Shown piece by piece: positions 13,635-21,521 of a stretch of DNA of 32,424 nucleotides. Where the stretch lies: assembly GCA_014728175.1 (NCBI GenBank), contig WJMA01000002.1, positions 1 to 32,424 on the forward strand, in the 5' to 3' direction. Position numbers and translations under genes: made by a program. Numbering within the stretch: position 1 is the stretch's first letter; each line of letters opens with the position of its first letter. This DNA is from Candidatus Fermentibacterota bacterium (GTDB lineage: Bacteria > Fermentibacterota > Fermentibacteria > Fermentibacterales > JCC-6). Under the pieces are notes generated by a model. The model did not search any database, was not told the DNA's origin, and worked only from the letters and a program-made list of their open reading frames with translations.

Positions 13635-14963
13635 TTAGGAACGTCCCCAGCCGGTGGTCATCAGGCGGTCGATCTCTTCGATGAGGTCGTCTATGGGGAC
13701 CCGGATCTGCTCCAGGCTGTCCCGCTCCCGGATGGTCACGCAGCCGTCGTCGATGGAGTCGAAGTCGTAGGTGACGCAGAACGGGGTTCCCACCTCGTCC
13801 ATCCTCCGGTAGCGCTTCCCTATCGAGCCGGTGACGTCGAAGAACACCGGCCAGTGGGGCCTCAGCAGCTTCTCCACCTCCCGGGCCCTGTCCTGCAGCT
13901 TCCGAGAAAGGGGCAGCACGGCCACCTTTATGGGGGCCAGCTCTCGGGACAGCTTCAGGACCACCCGGGTCCGTCCCTCTATCTCGTCCTCGTGGTAGGC
14001 GTCCAGCAGCAGCGCCAGGACGGTCCTGTCCACCCCTCCGCTGGTCTCCACCACGTGGGGCAGGATCTTCCGATTGCTCAACTTGTCGTCGTATCGGAGG
14101 TCCTTGCCGCTGAGCTCCATCTGGGCCTTCAGGTCGTAATCGGTACGGTTGTGTATTCCCTCCATCTCCCCCCATCCACCGGGGGCGAAGGGGAAGGTGT
14201 ACTCGATATCCACCGCCTGCACCGCGTAGTGGGCCAGCTCGTCGGAGGCGTGCGCGCGGAGCCTCAGATGGTCGGGGTCCATACCCAGCGAGACGTACCA
14301 GGCGATCCGCTGCTCCGCCCAGTACTCCATCCATCGGTCGGTCTCCTCCGGGAGGCAGAAGAACTCCATCTCCATCTGCTCGAACTCCCGGGAGCGAAAT
14401 ACGAAGTTCCTGGCAGTTATCTCGTTGCGGAAGGCCTTGCCTATCTGGGCTATGCCGAACGGCAGGGTCTGCCGGGTAGCGTTCGCCACGTTGCGGAAGT
14501 TGACGAATATCGACTGGCAGGTCTCCGGGCGGACGTACACCACCGCCGAGTCGTCCTCCACCGCTCCGAAGTGGGTCTTGAGCATGAGTCCGAAATCCCG
14601 GGGATCGGTGAGCCTGCCCCCGCAGTTGGGGCACACCTCCGATTCCAGCCCGTCCGCGCGGAACCTCGCCTTGCATTCCAGGCAGTCCACCATGGGGTCG
14701 TGGAAGTGCTCCACGTGGCCCGAGCCCACCCAGACCTCCGGATGAGTTATTATGGCGGAATCCATGCCCACCACGTCCGGCCGGTGGCTGACCATCTCCT
14801 CCCACCACGAGTTCTTGAGGTTACGCTTGAGCTCCACCCCCAGCGGCCCGTAGTCCCAAGCCGACTGCAGGCCCCCGTAGATCTCCCCGGACTGGTAGAC
14901 GAAGCCCAGCCGCTTGCAGAGCGATACTATCTTCTTCATTAGATCGTCCGAGCTCTCAGGCAT
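13635..14963 (-). CDS. glyS: Glycyl-tRNA synthetase, single-chain (alpha2) type
   Basis: 442 residues; charges tRNA-Gly in the cytoplasm. A class II synthetase of the eukaryote/archaea/Thermus-like single-chain kind, not the two-gene GlyQ/GlyS of most Proteobacteria. Evidence: SGEIYGGLQSAWDYGPLG (25-42), a zinc knot CLEC (94-97)/CPNC (111-114), the motif-2 region FRNEITARNFVFRSREFEQM, motif 3 GGVDRTVLALL, and a C-terminal anticodon-binding domain (IKVAVLPLSRKLQD). The normally fixed segment RPETAQGIFVNF reads RPETCQSIFVNF here. ATG 14963 overlaps the end of recO by 8 bases and has GGAGG 9 bases upstream. Last gene of the phoH-pgpH-ybeY-CNNM-recO-glyS run. In Bacillus, recO is likewise followed by glycyl-tRNA synthetase genes. 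Confidence 0.95.
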   Translation of the reverse strand: MPESSDDLMKKIVSLCKRLGFVYQSGEIYGGLQSAWDYGPLGVELKRNLKNSWWEEMVSHRPDVVGMDSAIITHPEVWVGSGHVEHFHDPMVDCLECKARFRADGLESEVCPNCGGRLTDPRDFGLMLKTHFGAVEDDSAVVYVRPETCQSIFVNFRNVANATRQTLPFGIAQIGKAFRNEITARNFVFRSREFEQMEMEFFCLPEETDRWMEYWAEQRIAWYVSLGMDPDHLRLRAHASDELAHYAVQAVDIEYTFPFAPGGWGEMEGIHNRTDYDLKAQMELSGKDLRYDDKLSNRKILPHVVETSGGVDRTVLALLLDAYHEDEIEGRTRVVLKLSRELAPIKVAVLPLSRKLQDRAREVEKLLRPHWPVFFDVTGSIGKRYRRMDEVGTPFCVTYDFDSIDDGCVTIRERDSLEQIRVPIDDLIEEIDRLMTTGWGRS

Positions 14964-15711
14964 TCTCGAGGTCCTCCAGGACTTTGAGTGAGTTGAGTTT
15001 CAGGGCCGTCCCCAGGTGATTCTCGGCGAACTCCCTCAACAGGTCGTGGCACTGCCGGAACCCGCCCGGCCATAACCTCGTCCTGCTTATCCTGTCAAGG
15101 GGCGTCTGCCGCGCCCGCCGCAGAAACCCGACCAGTCCCCTGGGCACCGTTCCTCCCTCCGAGAGGCAGTCCGGGCAGACAACGCCGCCCAGGCCGGGCC
15201 GCCATCCCACCCGCTCCGGGCCCTCCACCTCTTCCCGTCTGCAGCTGCTGCACCTGTCCAGCTGCATGGCCAGCCCGGAGAGCCGCAGCAGCCTCTCCAC
15301 CGCCGCGCACAGGACCGGCCATCCGCTCCCCGATTCCTCCAGGGCATCCAGGGTGTTGTCCACCAGGTGGAAGACCGGCTGGCTAGGCTCGCTGCCCCAA
15401 ACCATCCCCATCATCCACTCCGAAAAGAGGCAGGCGTGGGCGTAAGCCAGGGGATCGGTTCGCAGCTTCTGATGGGACTTGACCGTGCCGGCCCCGGTCA
15501 CGGTGTCTATCTCCCTGCCCTCCTTGCGGGACAGCGAGAGCTCGGTCAGGGAGAGCATCTCCAGCTGACCGTAGAACTTGCTCTTGGGGCGCAGCGCTCC
15601 CTTGGCCATTCCGGATATCCTCCCGAAGTCCAGTGAGTATAGGGTCAGTATCAGCGAGGACTCGCTCCATCTTACCCTTCGCAGAACGAAGGCGGGGGTG
15701 GTCACTCGCAA
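14956..15711 (-). CDS. recO: DNA repair protein RecO
   Basis: 251 residues, the usual length. RecO anneals single strands and helps load RecA at gaps with RecR/RecF. An N-terminal OB-fold stretch (TPAFVLRRVRWSESSLILTL, then DFGRISGMAKGAL) and a central zinc finger with two Cys pairs (CSSC and CPDC) are clear; a helical C-terminus follows. It lies 8 bases after the CNNM/CBS gene and overlaps glyS. The start is uncertain: TTG 15711 gives MRVTTPAF, GTG 15705 gives MTTPAF, and neither has a strong ribosome site, so translation is probably coupled to the upstream gene. Confidence 0.9.
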   Translation of the reverse strand: MRVTTPAFVLRRVRWSESSLILTLYSLDFGRISGMAKGALRPKSKFYGQLEMLSLTELSLSRKEGREIDTVTGAGTVKSHQKLRTDPLAYAHACLFSEWMMGMVWGSEPSQPVFHLVDNTLDALEESGSGWPVLCAAVERLLRLSGLAMQLDRCSSCRREEVEGPERVGWRPGLGGVVCPDCLSEGGTVPRGLVGFLRRARQTPLDRISRTRLWPGGFRQCHDLLREFAENHLGTALKLNSLKVLEDLENA

Positions 15712-15719
15712 GGAAAGGC

Positions 15720-16940
15720 TTATCCGTCCTCGGGCGCAGGGCCGTCGGGGCCCTTCTGGTGGACCTTGACCAGCAGTATCCGCTGGGCTCTCACCTTCTC
15801 CACGGTGAACGTGCAGCCGTCCATAATCACCGACTCCCCGGGCTTGGGAATCCTCTCCAGCTTCTGGTAGAGCATCCCTCCCAGGGTCTCGAAGTCGTCG
15901 TCCTGGAAGTCGGCTCCCAGCAGGTCGTTCAAATCGTCTATGGGCAGCCTGGCGTCCAGCCTGTAGCCCTTCCGTCCCAGCGACTGCACCAGGGGGGCCT
16001 CGGAGTCATGCTCGTCCACTATCTCCCCGAAGACCTCCTCGATTATGTCCTCCATGCTGATCAGCCCGGCGGTGCCGCCGTACTCGTCCACCACCACCGC
16101 CATGTGTATGCGGTGGGATTGGAACTCCTTGAATAGATCGTCTATTCTCTTGTACTCCGGAACGAAGTAGGCTTCCCTGACCAGGTCCGTCATCCGGAAG
16201 TCCGCGTCGGGGTCGGCCAGTACGTCCAGCAGGTCCTTGGCGTAGAGCACGCCCACCACGTTGTCTATCTTTTCCCTGTACACCGGTATACGGGAGTGCC
16301 CGGCCCTTCTTACCAGGTCCACCACCGTCTGCAGGTCATCGCCCTCCTCTATGCAGAACATGTCGATCCGGGGAATCATAACCTCCCGGACTATCTTGTC
16401 CGAGAAGTCCAGAATGGAGTCGATGAGCTCCTGCTCCTGCTCGTACTCCTCCAGGTCGCCCTTCTCCAGCCTCTTCTCCAGCCACATCAGCGAGGGGGGG
16501 GTTATCGCCCACTCGTCGGAGGTGGGGTCGCCGTGCCTGCTTCCTCCCAGAAGCAGCAGGGCCAGAGGCTGGAAGACCACTCTCAGAACGGCCTGCACCG
16601 GCCGAAGGATCCTGGCCGATTCCTCCGGGTGGGCGTGGGCCAGCCTGGCCGGTATCAGCTCACCCAGGAGGGCCAGGCCGACCACGATCGCCGCGGCGGC
16701 CACCCAGGGAGAGACCAGGCCCTGCCCGGTCGACACCAGGGCGATCCCCGCCCCTCCTCCCAGCAGGGCCAGGAAATGGATCATCCATATCACCCGCAGC
16801 CGTTTGGCCGCGGCCTCCCTTCTCTCTGAGGGATCCTTGCCCTCCTGGATGATCAGGGAGGGAAGCGCGGCTCTGGAGGCGGAGCTGAACATGACCAGCA
16901 GAAGCGATACCAGCAGAACGACGGGGCCCAGCAGACTCAT
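15720..16940 (-). CDS. CNNM/CorC-type membrane protein with paired CBS domains
   Basis: 406 residues. Membrane helices at about 4-30, 52-72, 78-98 and 114-132 form a CNNM-like (DUF21) domain. A CBS pair follows (about 185-245 and 255-310, with MIPRIDMFCIEE, HSRIPVYREKIDNVVGVL and VVVDEYGGTAGLISMEDI). A C-terminal CorC_HlyC domain spans 325-395. Relatives (MpfA, YhdP, CorC) are linked to Mg2+ efflux or Co2+ resistance. The membrane part lacks the long stretches usual for the family and is somewhat short, so transport is not proven. ATG 16940 overlaps the ybeY stop (ATGA). Its place between ybeY and recO, downstream of a c-di-AMP phosphodiesterase-like gene, raises the possibility that its CBS pair senses a nucleotide. 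Confidence 0.88.
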   Translation of the reverse strand: MSLLGPVVLLVSLLLVMFSSASRAALPSLIIQEGKDPSERREAAAKRLRVIWMIHFLALLGGGAGIALVSTGQGLVSPWVAAAAIVVGLALLGELIPARLAHAHPEESARILRPVQAVLRVVFQPLALLLLGGSRHGDPTSDEWAITPPSLMWLEKRLEKGDLEEYEQEQELIDSILDFSDKIVREVMIPRIDMFCIEEGDDLQTVVDLVRRAGHSRIPVYREKIDNVVGVLYAKDLLDVLADPDADFRMTDLVREAYFVPEYKRIDDLFKEFQSHRIHMAVVVDEYGGTAGLISMEDIIEEVFGEIVDEHDSEAPLVQSLGRKGYRLDARLPIDDLNDLLGADFQDDDFETLGGMLYQKLERIPKPGESVIMDGCTFTVEKVRAQRILLVKVHQKGPDGPAPEDG

Positions 16941-17326
16941 TCTCCCCCCCCCACCGCCCTGTCCACCAGATGGGCCACCCGCTCCTTCATCCGCGCATAC
17001 CGCCGGGGGTCGTCGTGGGTCCAGCCCAGCAGGTGCAGGTAGCCGTGGAACACCCTCTCCAGGAGCTCCTCCAACGGTGGGTAGAGCCTTCCGTTCACGT
17101 AGATGACTCCCTCCGGCCGTCCGTTGTCGGAAAGGTCGAAGGACAGGACGTCGGTCGGTCGGTCCTGGTGGCGGAAACGGGCGTTCAGAGCCCGCATGTA
17201 GCCGGGGTCGGTGAACACCAGCTCCACCCGGCCCTCCATGATGGGGGCCACCGCCCTCTCCACCTCCCGCTCGGAGAAGGCGGGATCACTCAGAAGAACG
17301 TTGATCAGGGGGTAGGCTTTTTCCAT
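16937..17326 (-). CDS. ybeY: Endoribonuclease YbeY (rRNA maturation)
   Basis: 129 residues. A zinc-dependent single-strand endoribonuclease needed for 16S rRNA 3'-end maturation and ribosome quality control. The three-His signature is complete: HGYLHLLGWTH (94-104), in the usual HGxLHLxGYDH form with Trp-Thr in place of Tyr-Asp. The upstream motif RPTDVLSF (56-63) is also present. It is at the short end of the family. ATG 17326 lies 41 bases inside the end of pgpH, with AAGGA 8 bases before it; no good start lies after the pgpH stop, so the overlap looks real. Order phoH-pgpH-ybeY is conserved in many bacteria. Confidence 0.93.
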   Translation of the reverse strand: MEKAYPLINVLLSDPAFSEREVERAVAPIMEGRVELVFTDPGYMRALNARFRHQDRPTDVLSFDLSDNGRPEGVIYVNGRLYPPLEELLERVFHGYLHLLGWTHDDPRRYARMKERVAHLVDRAVGGGE

Positions 17327-19346
17327 GCGGGTAATCCTTCACCCTCTCGTGATACCTTCCCCGCAGCACCTGGGCAAAGGTCTCCTCTATCTTCCTCAGG
17401 TTGGCCCGGGTAAGGCTGCAGTCGTCCAGCTGCCCGTCGGCCTCCCTCTCCGCCACGATCCGGCGGATGGTCGCTATCAGGGTCTCCGAGCTGGTGTCGC
17501 TGAGCGCCTTGGTGGCCGACTCCACCGAATCGGCCAGCATGACCAGGGCCGCTTCCCTGCTCTGGGGCTTGGGCCCGGGGTACCTGAAAGCGTCTATGTT
17601 GACCGCGTCGGGGGCCGGAGCCTGGCTGCGGGCCTTCTCGTAGAAGTACTTGGAGGCGGTGGTTCCGTGGCTCTGCTTGATTATGTCCACCACCGCGCTG
17701 GGAACCCGGTGCCTGCGGGCCAGCTCCACTCCCTTCTGCACGTGGGAGATGATCTTCTTGGCGCTCTCGTAGGGGTCCATTTCGTCGTGGGGATTGGTGA
17801 CCTCGCCCTCCCCCTCGCTCTGATTCTCTATGAAGTAGCCGGGGTCGTCCAGCTTGCCGATGTCGTGGAAGAGCCCTCCGGCCTGGGCCAGGCTGATGTC
17901 GGCCTCTATGGCCTCCGCCGCCTCGCTGGCCAGATCGGCCACCGCCTGGGAGTGCTGCCAGGAACCCATCGCCTCGTCGCTCAGGCGCTCCAGCAGCGGA
18001 TGGTGCCTGCTGGCCGCCTCGTCTATGGCCAGCACCGTGTAGACGCCGAAAATCTTTTCGAACGTGAACAACAGGGACATGGCCGCACCCACTCCTATGA
18101 TAGGGGAGAACACGATCTCCAGCACCGAGACCCACCACCTGCGGGCCACCAGGCCCACGTCCAGGAGCACCACGGACAGATAGGCCAGCAACCCGCCCAG
18201 CGCGGCGTACACTATGCTCAACGGTACGCTGCTTCGTTTTCTGAGGTCCCATCCCGCCCTGGCGGCCAGGCTGCCGGAGACGAAGGTCACCAGAGCAATG
18301 GAGAAGGGGTACATCTGGGTGGGGGCCAGCATCAGAGCGAAGACCATCACCAGGAAGTAGGCGTCCCGACGGTTGAAGAATATGGCGGTCAGAACGGCTC
18401 CAAAGCTGACCAGGGAGGCCAGGGAGGCGTCGTAGAGGTTGCGCAGAAGCATCCAGGAAACCCCGGTGCCCCCCAGGCTTACAAGCCATATGGTACCCAG
18501 CAGGAGGAACCTGCGGGAGCTTCTCCAGGCCCCGGGCATCTGGTCGTGAACGTATAGGATGGCCAGGGCCAGAAGGCCCAGCACCAGAAGGGCCCTCCCG
18601 GTGGTGTGTATCACCCCGGTGTTGGACTGGATGGCGGTCTCCGACCTGCGGAGGGCGGATATGTACTGTTTGGTCCTGCTGGTGACCACCCCGCCGGGCC
18701 CCACCAGAGTATCGCCGGCGTGTATGACCGTGTCCAGCATGCTTATGCGGGAAGTGACCGAGCTGACCGCCCTGTTCCGGGCTTCGTTGTCTATCACCGC
18801 GTTGGGCCGCAGCTCCACCGGAAGCAGTTCCACCGCGATCGAGGGCATCCCTCCGTCCCTCAGGATCATCTCCAGGGCCGACTTGACCTCTTGTAGCTCG
18901 TTGAGCTCGAACAGCCCGGTCTCGGTCCGCAGGGTGTCCCGGATCACCACCGCCTTGTCCCCCTGGTAGGTATCCCTCACCCTGTCCAGGTCGAACACGC
19001 CCCTCTGGTAGACGCCCTCCACCCGGTCTATCACCCCTTCGGTGAAGGCGGTGTCCCGGGTGGCCTCCATCAGCTTGCTGCGTAGCGTGGAGCGTAGCAC
19101 CGGCCAGACGTTCTCGTCTATGCGGAGATATATGGGCACCCCGGCCGCCACCGAGGAGCGGGCCCTCATGTACTCGCTGTCGGACAGCATCACCTCGAAA
19201 TCGACGGGAGCCACCAGCCCCGAACTTACCGTCTGCCCCACCTGCACGTCGAAATCGACCACCGATCGCTCCGTGGACAGCAGGACGTAGTACAGAGCGG
19301 GGAACATCACCAGGATCAGAATCCCCAGGAACAGGTTCCTGCTCAT
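17286..19346 (-). CDS. pgpH: 7TM-HD phosphohydrolase, PgpH-type cyclic di-AMP phosphodiesterase
   Basis: 686 residues. The order is: one N-terminal membrane helix (about 5-24); a large extracytoplasmic 7TMR-HDED domain (about 25-245); a block of seven or so membrane helices (about 250-440); and a cytoplasmic HD domain. The HD domain shows GSWQHSQAVADLASEAAEAI, then GLFHDIGK with His494-Asp495, and later KQSHGT. In Listeria and Bacillus this family (PgpH/YqfF) hydrolyses c-di-AMP to pApA. ATG 19346 overlaps the phoH stop by 4 bases, with GGAGGAG close upstream. The last 41 bases overlap ybeY. Family membership is firm; the substrate in this organism is inferred, as no c-di-AMP cyclase gene lies in the window. 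Confidence 0.92.
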   Translation of the reverse strand: MSRNLFLGILILVMFPALYYVLLSTERSVVDFDVQVGQTVSSGLVAPVDFEVMLSDSEYMRARSSVAAGVPIYLRIDENVWPVLRSTLRSKLMEATRDTAFTEGVIDRVEGVYQRGVFDLDRVRDTYQGDKAVVIRDTLRTETGLFELNELQEVKSALEMILRDGGMPSIAVELLPVELRPNAVIDNEARNRAVSSVTSRISMLDTVIHAGDTLVGPGGVVTSRTKQYISALRRSETAIQSNTGVIHTTGRALLVLGLLALAILYVHDQMPGAWRSSRRFLLLGTIWLVSLGGTGVSWMLLRNLYDASLASLVSFGAVLTAIFFNRRDAYFLVMVFALMLAPTQMYPFSIALVTFVSGSLAARAGWDLRKRSSVPLSIVYAALGGLLAYLSVVLLDVGLVARRWWVSVLEIVFSPIIGVGAAMSLLFTFEKIFGVYTVLAIDEAASRHHPLLERLSDEAMGSWQHSQAVADLASEAAEAIEADISLAQAGGLFHDIGKLDDPGYFIENQSEGEGEVTNPHDEMDPYESAKKIISHVQKGVELARRHRVPSAVVDIIKQSHGTTASKYFYEKARSQAPAPDAVNIDAFRYPGPKPQSREAALVMLADSVESATKALSDTSSETLIATIRRIVAEREADGQLDDCSLTRANLRKIEETFAQVLRGRYHERVKDYPHGKSLPPDQRSSE

Positions 19347-20287
19347 CTGGTCTCCTCCCGGCTGTTCTTGAAGGCGTCTATAATCCTCTGGACCAGGGGA
19401 TGTCTCACCACGTCTTCGCTTTGCAGGTACACGAACTCCACCCCGAAGACCCCTTGGAGAACGTTCTGAATCCTTATAAGACCCGAGGACGATGAGGGGG
19501 TGAGGTCGACCTGGGTGATGTCCCCGGTGATCACCGCCCGGGATCCGTAGCCCAGCCGGGTGAGAAACATCTTCAACTGGATCAGGGTGGTGTTCTGGGC
19601 CTCGTCCAGCACCACGAAGGAGTTGTTGAGGGTCCTCCCCCTCATGTACGCCAGGGGAGCAACCTCTATGACTCTGTTCTCCAGCGATCTGCGCACCCGG
19701 GCCGGGGAGAGGGTATCGTTCAGGGCATCGTATATGGGCCGGAGGTAGGGATCGATCTTCTGCTGCAGGTCTCCGGGAAGGAACCCCAGGTTCTCGCCGG
19801 CCTCCACCGCCGGCCGGGTGATTATGATTCTCTCCACCGAGCCTTCCCGCAGCTCGGAGACGGCCATCGCCACCGCCAGGAAGGTCTTTCCCGTGCCCGC
19901 CGGGCCTATGCTGAACACCACCTCCGACTCCCTCATGGCGTGCACGTAGCGTTCCTGTCCGGGGGTCTTGGGAATCAGCCTACCGGCCCTCCCCGGCACC
20001 TGGAGCTCCAGAGAGCTGTCGTGCTTGCGGGGAAAGTCCAGCGCCTTGCGCAGGCTCTGCTCGCTGAGCTCCCCGGCGGACTCCAGCTCGTGCCTAAGCC
20101 GGTCCACCGAGGCCAGAGCCTTTTCCACATCGGGTTTGGAGCCGGTGAACACCAGCCTGCCGTCTCTGTAAACCGCGGCCACACCAAAGGCCCGGCATAT
20201 CAACCTCAGATGGGTGTCGCCGGGCCCGAGGAGTTTTCTGGCCTCCTCGAGAGGCACGGATACATTCTTGCTGAGCGATTCATCCAT
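19343..20287 (-). CDS. phoH: PhoH-like ATPase
   Basis: 314 residues, typical for the PhoH/PhoL (YbeZ) family. This is a cytoplasmic P-loop ATPase linked to RNA metabolism and commonly encoded beside YbeY. Residues 25-75 form a KH-like/R3H-type RNA-binding region. The ATPase core shows Walker A GPAGTGKT (128-135), ITRPAVEAGENLGFLPGD (156-173), Walker B VVLDEAQNTT (225-234), and sensor region ITGDITQVDL. It is the first gene of the run ending in glyS and overlaps pgpH by ATGA. ATG 20287 lies 29 bases after a strong hairpin. A TATATT box (20305-20310, minus strand) sits just upstream, but the -35 is poor and no clear ribosome site is seen. A second in-frame ATG is not obvious nearby. Confidence 0.93.
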   Translation of the reverse strand: MDESLSKNVSVPLEEARKLLGPGDTHLRLICRAFGVAAVYRDGRLVFTGSKPDVEKALASVDRLRHELESAGELSEQSLRKALDFPRKHDSSLELQVPGRAGRLIPKTPGQERYVHAMRESEVVFSIGPAGTGKTFLAVAMAVSELREGSVERIIITRPAVEAGENLGFLPGDLQQKIDPYLRPIYDALNDTLSPARVRRSLENRVIEVAPLAYMRGRTLNNSFVVLDEAQNTTLIQLKMFLTRLGYGSRAVITGDITQVDLTPSSSSGLIRIQNVLQGVFGVEFVYLQSEDVVRHPLVQRIIDAFKNSREETR

Positions 20288-20315
20288 GATCAGGTTCTGG
20301 GACGAATATAGTGAA

Positions 20316-20344
20316 GGCTCCCCGGGGAAGAAGCCCGGGGAGCC
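20316..20344 (-). terminator. Strong GC hairpin between the LysM gene and phoH
   Basis: A perfect 11-base stem: GGCTCCCCGGG (20316-20326) pairs with CCCGGGGAGCC (20334-20344) around GAAGAAG. On the minus strand it follows the LysM stop codon by 19 bases and is trailed by a T-rich but broken tract (TTCACTATATT). Likely ends the Lpp-LysM transcript and separates it from the phoH operon. Confidence 0.65.
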
Positions 20345-20363
20345 CTGCGTTTTTGGTAAGGCA

Positions 20364-21041
20364 CTAGTTGCGGCCGTACCTCGAACCGGTTCTGGGTACG
20401 TCGAGAACCTGGCCGGGATAGATCAGGTTGGGATTGCTGATCTTGTTCCGGTTGGCCTCGTATAGCTGCGGCCACATGCCTCTGTCGCCGTAAACAACGT
20501 CGTAACCGGCGATCTTGCCCAGGAAGTCGCCCTCCACCACGGTGTAGCTGTTTACCATGGGGATGGGGACCACGATGGTGTCTCCCGCATAGATCATGTG
20601 GGGATCGCTGATCTTGTCGCGGTTTCTTTCGTAGATCTTAGGCCACTGGGTTCCGTCGCCGTAGTGGTAATGGACCGCCGCGATGCCCCAAAGGGTTTCG
20701 CCATCGCGGATGAGGTGATGCACTCCGGCGTTGCGGAGGCGGTTGATCTCGGCCCGGAGATCGCTGATCTGCCTCTCCAGCTCGGCGATCCTGCGCTCGA
20801 GGTCGTCCACCTGATCCCTGAGCGGCTGGACCTGGCCTTCCCACTCGTCGATCTGGGGCTCTATCTCTGCGAGAACCCATTCCCAATAAGCTATCTGGAG
20901 CTCTATGTTGTCGTCCCCCATAGCTTCGATCTCGTCACGGCTGTACTGCGAAAGCTCGTCGGCGCTCCATTCGTCAGCGAAGGCACTGACGGCAAGGCCG
21001 AGGCAGAACACTACAGCCAACACAAGTATGTTGCGCTTCAT
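20364..21041 (-). CDS. Periplasmic coiled-coil protein with two LysM domains
   Basis: 225 residues. A signal peptide ends at SAFA (cleavage after about 22). Residues 55-105 are a long heptad-rich coiled coil (PLRDQVDDLERRIAELERQI and on). Two LysM domains follow: about 108-160 (IRDGETLWGIAAVHYHYGD ... YAGDTIVVP) and 164-216 (VVEGDFLGKIAGYDVVYGD ... YPGQVLDVP). LysM binds the glycan strands of peptidoglycan, so the protein probably ties something, via its coiled coil, to the cell wall. It has no catalytic domain. AAGGAGAG sits about 7 bases before ATG 21041. It follows the Lpp-like lipoprotein gene by 20 bases, in the same transcript, and both have coiled coils that could pair. Confidence 0.88.
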   Translation of the reverse strand: MKRNILVLAVVFCLGLAVSAFADEWSADELSQYSRDEIEAMGDDNIELQIAYWEWVLAEIEPQIDEWEGQVQPLRDQVDDLERRIAELERQISDLRAEINRLRNAGVHHLIRDGETLWGIAAVHYHYGDGTQWPKIYERNRDKISDPHMIYAGDTIVVPIPMVNSYTVVEGDFLGKIAGYDVVYGDRGMWPQLYEANRNKISNPNLIYPGQVLDVPRTGSRYGRN

Positions 21042-21061
21042 GTCTTACTCTCCTTCCTTGC

Positions 21062-21331
21062 CTATCTTCCGCCGCCGAGGGCCTCGTATTCGGCCTGTAG
21101 CTCGGCGAGCTCTGCTTCTAGCTCCTCGATCCTGGCCTGAAGCTCGGGGATACTGTCCTGGAGCTCCTCGTACTCTTCCTGCAGGTTAGCGAGCCTCTGC
21201 TCTGCTGCAAGAGCGGCGGATCGGGCCTCATCCCGGGCCCGAAGCTGTTCCTGGCTCGGTCCGCAGGCGGTAAACAGAAGAAGCCCGCCTATCAGAGCAA
21301 GGCAGACCCAAACCGTTCCGGCCTTGATCAT
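21062..21331 (-). CDS. Lpp-like coiled-coil lipoprotein
   Basis: 89 residues. A lipoprotein signal peptide with lipobox FTAC; the lipidated Cys is 23. The mature chain is a continuous coiled coil (QEEYEELQDSIPELQARIEE, then a repeat of EELEAELAELQAEYEAL) of about 60 residues. This resembles Braun's lipoprotein in size and plan, but it lacks the C-terminal Lys that links Lpp to peptidoglycan (it ends GGGR). Attachment to the wall may instead come through the LysM protein encoded next. AGGAGG lies 8 bases before ATG 21331, and a good promoter lies about 90 bases upstream. No exact family name can be given. Confidence 0.8.
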   Translation of the reverse strand: MIKAGTVWVCLALIGGLLLFTACGPSQEQLRARDEARSAALAAEQRLANLQEEYEELQDSIPELQARIEELEAELAELQAEYEALGGGR

Positions 21332-21420
21332 ACCTGGAACCTCCTCTCGATGCTTTGTTTTAGGAATGTCTGGAATACCGTTTTACCACAACCCCGTAAT
21401 AAGCGGCTTGCAGGTATTGC

Positions 21421-21449
21421 ACCTTACTTCGAACGCGCTGAACTGTCAA
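21421..21449 (-). promoter_or_regulatory. Strong sigma-70-like promoter for the Lpp-like/LysM pair
   Basis: On the minus strand a consensus TTGACA (21444-21449), a 17-base spacer, then TAAGGT (21421-21426). It gives a leader of about 80 bases to ATG 21331. This is the best-matching promoter in the window, in keeping with an abundant envelope protein. Confidence 0.6.
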
Positions 21450-21521
21450 GCCGAGAGCGTAGACGGACAGCCTAACCCCGCGGCTTATATACTACGATCC
21501 CGGTTTCGGGGCAAAGTCTTT

